Origin: Stenotrophomonas bentonitica
Lineage (GTDB): Bacteria > Pseudomonadota > Gammaproteobacteria > Xanthomonadales > Xanthomonadaceae
Assembly: GCF_013185915.1 (NCBI RefSeq)
Contig: NZ_JAAZUH010000001.1
Span: 2,411,249-2,475,248 of the forward strand
Direction: 5' to 3'
Length of the DNA: 64,000 nucleotides
Of the stretch, positions 32,101 to 37,474 are shown in pieces (the first letter of the stretch is position 1; every line of letters begins with the position of its first letter). Made by a program: the position numbers and the translations under genes. A model generated the notes under the pieces. It ran no database searches and had not been told where the DNA came from. It saw nothing but the letters and a program-made list of their open reading frames with translations.

Positions 32101-32567
32101 AAGTAGCCGGTCGGCCCCACGTGGCCGGTCAGCACCTGCAGGCTCATCGCCACCGCTTTGTACTGCAGCGCCAGGTACGGAATGATGCCGATCAGCGCGA
32201 TCACCGCGACCAGCGCGGCCAGCCGCCGCGAGCGGCCGAAGCGCGAGGAAATGAAATCGGCGATGGAAACCACGTTCTGGCTGCGCGCGATCAGCGCCAG
32301 GCGCTCGATGATGCGCCAGCCGAACAGCAACAGCAGCAGCGGCCCCAGGTAGATCGGCAGGTAGCCGATGCCGTTGCGCACCGCCGTGCCGACCGCGCCG
32401 TAGAAAGTCCACGACGAGCAGTACACCGCCAGCGCCAGGCTGTAGACCACCGGGCGCAGCCACGGGCGGTCGGGGTACATCGGGCGCCGGTCGCCCCACC
32501 AGGCCACGCCAAACAGCAGCGCGGCGTAGGCCACCGACACCAGGAGCAGGATCCAGCTGGAAACCAC
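29121..32567 (-). CDS. Sodium/solute symporter-fused hybrid histidine kinase (CrbS-like)
   Basis: A ~1148-residue membrane sensor. Residues ~1-490 form an SSS-family transporter domain of about 12-13 helices (starting SSWILLLVSVAYAALLFGVAWW). A PAS domain follows (TLENISAGVSVVDPDMRLTA), then the phospho-acceptor box FLAAISHDVLQPLNAARLFA with His near residue 790. The ATPase boxes are VWDTGPGIPEHH and GLGLGLSICQRIS. A C-terminal receiver (VLCVDNDQEILDG) has its Asp in VMLVDYHLHD near residue 1077. No ATG fits; a GTG at 32567, about ten bases after GGGG, is most likely. This layout matches CrbS/CbrA-type sensors. With the regulator beside acs it suggests acetate or carboxylate sensing. Confidence 0.9.
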   Translation of the reverse strand: MVSSWILLLVSVAYAALLFGVAWWGDRRPMYPDRPWLRPVVYSLALAVYCSSWTFYGAVGTAVRNGIGYLPIYLGPLLLLLFGWRIIERLALIARSQNVVSIADFISSRFGRSRRLAALVAVIALIGIIPYLALQYKAVAMSLQVLTGHVGPTGYFSDPALYVALLMALFATLFGTRQVDATEHHHGMMLAIALESMIKLIAMVALGLFAYLWLADRGETVVRSAHTLFTGLPPVGFISQTLLSFLAIVCLPRQFHVAVVECGDVRDVRRARWMFGGYLVVISAMVIPIATAGVTLFGTGGSVADDSMVLALPLAEGRKFLALVAYVGGFSAATGMVIVASIALATMVSNDLVMPVLLRRSGDHQEAADMASRVLWIRRLAILLLAMAAYSYYRGSSNDSTLASYGLMAFAAVAQFAPGLIGGLYWRGASRRGVEAGILLGFGTWIYTLLLPALTHAGWTDGSWLRDGPFGISWLQPQGLFGMTGWDPLTHGTFWSLLINAAAMLLVSVRWRPGVDERLRAAPFLDPYAQRPSVAGDWPGHVHVGDLLALAARVVGDRHARRSFFEQAQSLGRELQASAAADRAWVQFTERLLAASIGAASARLLLTSLLRGSGMDLGEVVAVLDEAGQDLRFNREILSTTLENISAGVSVVDPDMRLTAWNRRYQQMFGYPDGMLYVGRPVADLIRYNAERGELGEGDIDVQINRRIGYMRAGSPHIFERTRSDGRVIEMRGQALPGGGYVTSYNDITDYKHAENALLEANETLEQRVAERSHEAEVAQQSKTRFLAAISHDVLQPLNAARLFASALRDSHHNNDEQRHLAERVDASLRAAEELLDGLLDVSRLDAGGLHPVIGDFDVSLLMRELAAQYSPVAAGRGLRLDLFARPAWVRSDRRLLRRVLQNFLANALRYTRQGRIVLAVRHRGEEIELQVWDTGPGIPEHHMQQIFNEFHRYQQPFDWGEQGLGLGLSICQRISRLLDHRLNARSQVGSGSMFSILLPRAAVPELPPSDAPAAVPEHSTRTDSLAGMRVLCVDNDQEILDGMRALLGRWQVQVITASTVDQALEEVLAQPDVMLVDYHLHDRLDGLDTLVALRAQAGRDIPGALLTADGRDELKRMARDRGYRLLTKPIKPASLRAYLAAHSTLRG

Positions 32568-32710
32568 GCGCACGTTTCCCCAAGGGCAGACCGGAGTGTA
32601 GCCGCTGGGACGGGCAGTGGGCACAGACGACAGGCGCGCGTCGCGTTTGCCGCTTGTCCGGGCAGGCCGTGGCGGTCAGCGTGCAGGCCCATCTTTTGAA
32701 GGAAGCTGCG

Positions 32711-33442
32711 ATGCCTGTTGCCACCGTCCGCGACCCGTTGAGCCCGCTGCTGCGCCAACGCCTGGAAGCCTCGCTGTCGGAGGAATACCGCACGGTTGCG
32801 CTGCGCGACCTGGATTTCATGCTGTTGTCGGTCCGGAACGTTCCGCCCAAGACCTACTCGCCACCGCCCGTGGACCCAGGCAACCCTTGCCCGCTGGCCA
32901 AGGCGTATCAAGGCCTGACCCAGCACAGCGACGGCGCGCAGCGCGGCCCACTTACCGAAAGCGATGCGCACATGCTTCAGCAGCTGCATTACCTCTGCGA
33001 AGTACGCAATGCCCAGCGCATGCGGAGCGTGGGCGATCCGGGCAGCTACCGGCCACAGAGCCATGTCCACGCCCGCCTGCTACGGGAGGCGCGGCGCGAG
33101 TTCGCGCAGCTGCCGTTCCCCCCGCCGGCGGGGGGGTGGGAACGGTCCGTTCATACGGTCGCTGCCGATCTGCTGGTGAGGGCGATGCTTGCCGGCGTGC
33201 AGCCGAGCGAGGTTGCGGTCCTCGCTTCGCAGGAACTGCCCGCCCTGCCCGGCAGGCATCTTGGCGGTGTAAAGGTGCACATCGCGGCGTGGGACGCGGC
33301 GATGTCGCTCCCCGAGGTCTCCGACGCAACTGCCAACCCGAATGTCTGGGATCCCAGCAACCCGCTAGGCAATGAACCGGACCTGCGGCGCGCCCCGGTT
33401 CAGATGGAATGGAAGAACGTGTGGCCCCTCACCCCGCAGTAA
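32711..33442 (+). CDS. Uncharacterised protein
   Basis: A 243-residue soluble protein of no family I recognise. The start at 32711 is supported by GAAGGAAG seven bases upstream. There is no signal peptide or membrane helix. Visible features are a charged helical N-terminal half (LSPLLRQRLEASLSEEYRTVALRDLDFML), a proline-rich segment (PPKTYSPPPVDPGNP), several histidines in a central helix (QQLHYLCEVRNAQRM), and a Trp/Pro-rich C-terminus (NVWDPSNPLGNEP, EWKNVWPL). It is divergent from the kinase gene (143-bp gap) and ends 13 bp from the convergent S46 peptidase gene. Confidence 0.65.
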   Translation: MPVATVRDPLSPLLRQRLEASLSEEYRTVALRDLDFMLLSVRNVPPKTYSPPPVDPGNPCPLAKAYQGLTQHSDGAQRGPLTESDAHMLQQLHYLCEVRNAQRMRSVGDPGSYRPQSHVHARLLREARREFAQLPFPPPAGGWERSVHTVAADLLVRAMLAGVQPSEVAVLASQELPALPGRHLGGVKVHIAAWDAAMSLPEVSDATANPNVWDPSNPLGNEPDLRRAPVQMEWKNVWPLTPQ

Positions 33443-33455
33443 ACGGCGGCCGGCC

Positions 33456-35603
33456 TTACTCGGCCGGCACGCCCATTTCCTTCAGCAGTTCCGGCGCCGG
33501 GTAGACCTTGGCCAGCAGCCAGCGCAGGTAGCGCATGTCCACGTGCACGGCGCGCTTGAAGCGCGGGTCGAACCACCAGCTGGCACTGACCGACTCCCAG
33601 TTGCTGTCGAAGTTCAGCCCGATCAGCTCGCCGCGTGCGTTCAGCACCGGCGAGCCGGAGTTGCCGCCGGTGGTGTCGAGGTTGGTCAGGAAGTTCACGG
33701 TCTGGGTCTCCAGCACCGGGTCGGCGGTGCTGCCGAAGTCGCCCTTGGCGATCGCCGCGAGCAGCGGCTTGGGCGCGTCGAACGGATAGGCGTTGGTGTT
33801 CTTCTCGACGATGCCGGCCACGGTGGTGACCGGGTCGAAGTGCACTGCGTCGCGCGGCGACAGCGCTTCGACCTTGCCGTAGCTGATGCGCAGGGTGCGG
33901 TTGGCGTCCGGGTACACGGCGCGGCCCTGCTTGGCCCGCCACGCGAACAGGGCCTGCATGTAGGCCGGGCGCAGGCGCAGCTGTTCGCCTTCGCGGGTCT
34001 TGCGCTCGTCGTCCAGGCGCAGCTGCACGGCGACCAGCGGGCCGGCCAGGTCGATCAGCGGGTCGTGCGCGAGCGGCTTGCCTTCCTTCGCGGCGGCGAA
34101 GCGCGACAGGCGCTCGCTTTCGTCACCCAGCCGGGTACCGGCGTACAGGGTGTCCAGGGCCTTGGCCAGCGCGGTCGGGGTACGGCCGAACGCGGCGTCG
34201 AACTCGGGCACGCGCTGCGCGTCGGGCAGCTGCTGGTAGCGGGTGAACAGGTCGGTCAGCAGCGCCTTTTCCACCTCGGGTGCGTAACGGCGCTGGACCT
34301 GCTTGAGGGTGCCTTCGATCAGCGCCAGGTCGCGCTGCTGGTAGCCGCTTTCGCGCTCGGCGTCGGGCTTGGCCGACTCGATGCGCAGGCGCTCGAGCAT
34401 CAGCGCCGAGCGCAGCAGCTGGCTCTGGCTGGCGGCCTGTTCCAGCACGAAATCGCGCTCGCCCATCGAGGCGCCTTGCGAGAGGGTGCCGAACAGGGCC
34501 TGGATGTCGGGGCGGTAGGCGGCGTCGGTGGCCTGCAGCATGGCGGCTTCGTCGGCGGCACGCTGGGCCTTGGCGTCGCTGCGCAGCAGGCCTTCGAGCT
34601 CGCCGGCGGCGCGCTTGCGGTTGTTCTTCAGCGACTGCAGCTGGGCGGCGTAGCGGGTACGTGCCTGGGCGTCCTTGGCGGTGGCCGCTTCGATGGTGTC
34701 GATCAGCTGCTGGAACACGGCCACGCGGCGCGGCAGTACGGCGTCGATCTGGCCGGCGAATTCGGCGGCAGTGCGGTGGCGGTAGGTGATGCCGGGGTAT
34801 CCGGCGAGCATGGCGTAGTCGCCGGTCTTGGGACCGTCGATGGACATCTTCAGGTGCGCCGGCGGGTGGTAGGGCACGTTGTCGGGGCTGTAGGCGGCAG
34901 GCTTGCCGTCCTTGCCGACGTAGGCGCGCAGCAGGGTGAAGTCGCCGGTGTGGCGCGGCCACATGAAGTTGTCGATCTCGTCGCCGTAGTTGCCGATGGC
35001 GCGCGGCGGTGCGTAGACCAGGCGGACGTCGCTCAGTTCGAGCTGGCGGATGCGGTAGAAGTCGGTGCCGTAGTACATGTCGGCGACGCTGCAACGCACG
35101 TTGCCTTCGGCCTCGCACTCGGCCACGAGGCGCTTGCTGGCGCGGTCGACGGCGTCGAAGTAGGCACGGCCGGTCTTGCCGCGGGCGTCGCGCAGCACTT
35201 CATCGGTGACCTTGTCGAAGCCGGTGGTGACCAGCACGCGGAAGTCGGGGTTGGAGGGGCGTTCGTCGGCGCGGCCCTGTGCGATGAAGCCGCCGTCGAT
35301 CAGGTTGTGCTCGGGCGTGGTGTTGTACTGGATCACGCCCATGGCGACGTGGTGGTTGGTCAGCAGCAGGCCGTCGGCGGAGACGAACGAGCCGGTACCG
35401 CCTCCGGCGCGGACCACGGCGCTCAGCGGCGGCGCGGTCACGTTGGCCAGGTCGGCGGGGTTGCCCTTGAAGCCGGCGGCCTTCAGCGGCTTGGCCAGGT
35501 CCGGCAGCTGGGTCGGCATCCACATGCCCTCGTCGGCATGGGCGGCGGCAGCGAGGGTGAGGCCAAGCGCCAGGGCGGCGCTGAGGGGCTTGCGTGCAGG
35601 CAT
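33456..35603 (-). CDS. S46 family dipeptidyl-peptidase (DPP7/DPP11-like)
   Basis: A 715-residue periplasmic serine peptidase that removes dipeptides from N-termini. A signal peptide (PLSAALALGLTLAAAAHA) is followed by the chymotrypsin-like halves: His in LLLTNHHVAMGVIQYN, Asp in the NYGDEIDNFMWPRHTGDF region, and Ser in NLDTTGGNSGSPVLNARGE. A helical lid domain lies between the halves (~residues 270-560). The ATG at 35603 is chosen for the signal peptide. Whether it prefers hydrophobic (DPP7) or acidic (DPP11) residues cannot be judged by eye. It stands alone, beside a long repeat-rich gap upstream. Confidence 0.92.
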   Translation of the reverse strand: MPARKPLSAALALGLTLAAAAHADEGMWMPTQLPDLAKPLKAAGFKGNPADLANVTAPPLSAVVRAGGGTGSFVSADGLLLTNHHVAMGVIQYNTTPEHNLIDGGFIAQGRADERPSNPDFRVLVTTGFDKVTDEVLRDARGKTGRAYFDAVDRASKRLVAECEAEGNVRCSVADMYYGTDFYRIRQLELSDVRLVYAPPRAIGNYGDEIDNFMWPRHTGDFTLLRAYVGKDGKPAAYSPDNVPYHPPAHLKMSIDGPKTGDYAMLAGYPGITYRHRTAAEFAGQIDAVLPRRVAVFQQLIDTIEAATAKDAQARTRYAAQLQSLKNNRKRAAGELEGLLRSDAKAQRAADEAAMLQATDAAYRPDIQALFGTLSQGASMGERDFVLEQAASQSQLLRSALMLERLRIESAKPDAERESGYQQRDLALIEGTLKQVQRRYAPEVEKALLTDLFTRYQQLPDAQRVPEFDAAFGRTPTALAKALDTLYAGTRLGDESERLSRFAAAKEGKPLAHDPLIDLAGPLVAVQLRLDDERKTREGEQLRLRPAYMQALFAWRAKQGRAVYPDANRTLRISYGKVEALSPRDAVHFDPVTTVAGIVEKNTNAYPFDAPKPLLAAIAKGDFGSTADPVLETQTVNFLTNLDTTGGNSGSPVLNARGELIGLNFDSNWESVSASWWFDPRFKRAVHVDMRYLRWLLAKVYPAPELLKEMGVPAE

Positions 35604-35746
35604 GGGTGCATCCAGTACGGCGGAACGAGGGGGCACCTTAGCCACTGGGGGCGATTGGGGCAACGCCCGATGGTCGCGCCGCAGCCAAAATGACACGCCC
35701 GACCGACGAACGCGTCGCCACGCGCCATTGAAATGAAAGACCGACC

Positions 35747-35769
35747 GTAGAGCCGGGCCCTGCCCGGCT
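35747..35769 (+). repeat. GTAG palindrome (SMAG-like)
   Basis: GTAG followed by AGCCGGGC-CC-TGCCCGGCT, a 19-base hairpin. It lies ~145 bp upstream of the peptidase start and just outside the left arm of the inverted repeat that begins at 35790, of which it is a near copy. Confidence 0.8.
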
Positions 35770-35789
35770 GCTCGGGTTGCATGCCATCC

Positions 35790-36000
35790 GTAGAGCCGGG
35801 CTCCGCCCGGCTGCTGTTGGGTTCAGGCGAACAGCCCAGGTCTGCGAGGTTTCCCTGGCGTGGGCCGTCGGGGGTGGGTTGGTGGGGGACGCCGTAAACC
35901 CATCCATGGGGGCTAAGTCGCCGCATCCATGCGGCTCATTCCCCCACCAACCCACCCCGCCGACCCTTCGATAGTTGGTCGCGGGCCATGGGAAACGCCG
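35790..36000 (+). repeat. Left arm of a long imperfect inverted repeat
   Basis: This stretch begins with a GTAG palindrome (35790-35812). Bases 35790-35894 match the reverse complement of 37370-37474: by eye 45 of the first 47 bases agree, then ~78% over 58 more. Bases 35928-36000 match the complement of 37186-37259 at ~80% with one gap. The pair brackets the SymE-like gene. No coding region is visible here. Confidence 0.75.
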
Positions 36001-36049
36001 GTGTGCCGACCTGCGGTCGACACGAATCTCTGCTGCGCGGTTTACGGTG

Positions 36050-36071
36050 GACACGCACGGCGTGTCGCTAC
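36050..36071 (-). repeat. GTAG palindrome (SMAG-like), minus orientation
   Basis: Read on the minus strand it is GTAGCGACACGCC then GTGCGTGTC. It is the 7795-7816 and 20875-20896 repeat with one base changed. Confidence 0.75.
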
Positions 36072-36095
36072 GCGGCACCGGGATGAGGCGGGTTC

Positions 36096-36123
36096 GGTAG
36101 GGTTGGTTCCCAAACAACCGCCG
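36096..36123 (+). repeat. Short dispersed repeat, copy 1
   Basis: GGTAGG followed by GGTTCCCAAAC and ACCGCCG; nearly the same 28 bases occur at 37116-37143 in the same orientation. Confidence 0.65.
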
Positions 36124-36223
36124 ACCGTGTGCGCTATCGCTTTGACGCAGGGGCCCGTGCAATCCCGGGCCTGACGGAGGCTTGATGTCTGATCGGTGCA
36201 ATGCCGTTACCGGGCGCGGGGTT

Positions 36224-36256
36224 GTTATCGGCAGTCGGCTGGGGCGCGACCCTACC
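36224..36256 (+). repeat. 33-bp direct repeat, copy 1
   Basis: It differs from 37040-37072 at one base of 33 (the core reads TCGGCTGGGGCGCGACCCTA). Both copies have the same orientation, one on each side of symE. Confidence 0.8.
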
Positions 36257-36274
36257 AACAGCGCTGGCCGCGCA

Positions 36275-36296
36275 GGGCCGGGCCGGAGCCCGGCCC
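36275..36296 (-). terminator. Possible terminator hairpin of the SymE-like gene
   Basis: A 9-bp perfect stem GGGCCGGGC/GCCCGGCCC with a CGGA loop, placed seven bases after the stop codon on the minus strand. There is no U-run, so it may instead be another palindromic repeat. Confidence 0.45.
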
Positions 36297-36302
36297 ACGG
36301 CA

Positions 36303-36590
36303 TTACGCGTACCAGCCTGCGCGACGGCAGGCTCTGCGCACGGTGGGCTTCAGGGTGCGAAGCAACACGCAACCGGGTGCAACCTGCACCGTGAGTCGCG
36401 CGCCGGGTTCGATGCCCGCGGTGGCCAGCCACATGCCGCGCAGGTGGAGGGACGGGATCAGGATTTCGCCCGGTTCGGGTTCGTGGTCGTCGTGGCGGAT
36501 CGTGCCGACAAGGACAGTTCGGGGCGTGCGCCAGTGGTAGATGACACGCGGTTGGGTGCCGGCGGATGAATCACGTTCGTGGTCATGCAT
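36303..36590 (-). CDS. SymE-like toxin (type I addiction module family)
   Basis: A 95-residue protein whose core IPSLHLRGMWLATAGIEPGARLTVQVAPGCVLLR (residues ~45-78) matches the SymE pattern of a small beta-rich AbrB-like fold: I-P-x-L-x-L-x-G-x-W-L-x3-G, then G-x2-V-x-V and G-C-x-x-L. E. coli SymE is an SOS-induced RNA- or DNA-acting toxin kept silent by the antisense RNA SymR. The ATG at 36590 is chosen because AGGAG lies nine bases upstream; an ATG at 36599 is too close to it. The gene sits alone in a repeat island between inverted arms, with AT-richer upstream DNA. No SymR-like RNA can be proved by reading. The family call is strong; activity is unknown. Confidence 0.82.
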   Translation of the reverse strand: MHDHERDSSAGTQPRVIYHWRTPRTVLVGTIRHDDHEPEPGEILIPSLHLRGMWLATAGIEPGARLTVQVAPGCVLLRTLKPTVRRACRRAGWYA

Positions 36591-37039
36591 GGTAGGCATC
36601 TCCTGGATGTCTCCCTCGCCGGAATGGCGAGGGAGTCGGGAGGTTGATAGCCGTGCAGATAGGAACGGTGCGACGTATTTCCGCGAGGGTTTTGTATTTC
36701 GCCACCCACCCGACATGTTGCGTCCATCCTCTATCTACGGAGCTATCAAACTCCTCGGGTCCACCATGCGGACGTGGCGAAGTTAGCTCAATTCGATTGT
36801 TTCTGTTGAAACGCGCGGTTCGATTGACTGTGCCTAAGACGATGTCGGGAATGATCCAGATGCGGGCGCTAGGCGTTGTGGCGCATGCGCATCACAGAGT
36901 GTGATGCGTATCGCGGCGTATCATTTCCAACGCGTTTTCAGTTGTGAAGCGCCATTTTTTTCTTGCCGTTTTTGGCATGGATTGCGCGTGCGGATGCAGG
37001 CGGTTCCGATGTTTGCAATGCCCCATCGGATGTTGGGGA

Positions 37040-37072
37040 GTTATCGGCGGTCGGCTGGGGCGCGACCCTACC
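37040..37072 (+). repeat. 33-bp direct repeat, copy 2
   Basis: Same as 36224-36256 with one difference; see that entry. Confidence 0.8.
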
Positions 37073-37115
37073 TGCGATTGAAAGCGTCATTCGTAGAGGC
37101 ATCCGGATGCCCCGT

Positions 37116-37143
37116 GGTAGGCTCGGTTCCCAAACGACCGCCG
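37116..37143 (+). repeat. Short dispersed repeat, copy 2
   Basis: Counterpart of 36096-36123: same orientation, same GGTTCCCAAAC core. Confidence 0.65.
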
Positions 37144-37260
37144 TGAAATCATCCGCGTTCGTTGACGCATGGAAATGATCGGCATCGGCATTTCCCGTGG
37201 CCACCGACGCACTGTCGGAGGGTCGGCGGGGGTGGGTTTGAGGGGGCACGAGCCGCATGG

Positions 37261-37334
37261 GTCGGGCGCATGCGCCCGACGGGTTGGGCAGGAGCCCAAC
37301 CCCGGTCTTGCCGTGTGCGCAGGACAGCGCACAC
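37261..37334. repeat. Three consecutive perfect hairpins
   Basis: 37261-37280 is a 20-base perfect palindrome (GTCGGGCGCATGCGCCCGAC). 37283-37300 is GTTGGGC-AGGA-GCCCAAC. 37313-37334 is GTGTGCGC-AGGACA-GCGCACAC. They make up most of the DNA present in the right arm but absent from the left. Confidence 0.8.
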
Positions 37335-37451
37335 GTGCAAGCGGCGATGAGCTTACATGGACGTACTTGCAGCGTCCCCCACAAACCCGCACCCGACGGC
37401 CCTGACCAGGAGAACTTTGCAGACGGCGGCTGTTCGCCTGAATCCAACAGC

Positions 37452-37474
37452 AGCCGGGCAGAGCCCGGCTCTAC
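37452..37474 (-). repeat. GTAG palindrome (SMAG-like) overlapping the tamB stop codon
   Basis: On the minus strand: GTAG, then AGCCGGGCTC-TGCCCGGCT. The TAG of the GTAG head is the tamB stop codon. It is one base different from the palindrome at 35790-35812, in opposite orientation. Confidence 0.85.

Larger units (their letters stand above)
36001..36302. other. Non-coding repeat-rich spacer left of symE
   Basis: No gene is seen. It holds a minus-strand GTAG palindrome (36050-36071) and one copy each of two short sequences that recur right of symE: 36096-36123 (like 37116-37143) and 36224-36256 (like 37040-37072). A GC hairpin lies at 36275-36296, seven bases past the symE stop. Confidence 0.7.
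36591..37185. other. Non-coding spacer upstream of symE
   Basis: No gene is seen. Bases ~36640-36990 are clearly less GC-rich than the surroundings and would hold the symE promoter and any antisense RNA. The right part carries second copies of the two short repeats (37040-37072 and 37116-37143). Confidence 0.65.
37186..37474 (-). repeat. Right arm of a long imperfect inverted repeat
   Basis: The reverse complement of 37370-37474 and of 37186-37259 reproduces the left arm (35790-35894 and 35928-36000). Between these blocks the right arm has ~110 bases (37260-37369) where the left arm has 33. The extra DNA is mostly three perfect hairpins. The outer end is a GTAG palindrome that includes the tamB stop codon. 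Confidence 0.75.

Noticed and set aside
28878..32699. A 1273-codon open frame on the plus strand opposite the hybrid kinase gene
   Set aside because: Composition is Arg/His/Gln/Ala-rich without domains; it is the mirror of a GC-rich real gene whose kinase motifs are unmistakable.
36303..36716. Longer SymE start at 36716
   Set aside because: The extra 42 residues match nothing in the family, and AGGAG sits ideally before the ATG at 36590.
36096..37143. Repeats around symE as a CRISPR array
   Set aside because: Only two copies of each unit, unequal long spacing and hairpin type unlike CRISPR; no cas genes.
35604..37470. Other small open frames in the repeat island
   Set aside because: They cross hairpins and repeat copies, have no ribosome sites and no family features; only the SymE-like gene stands out.
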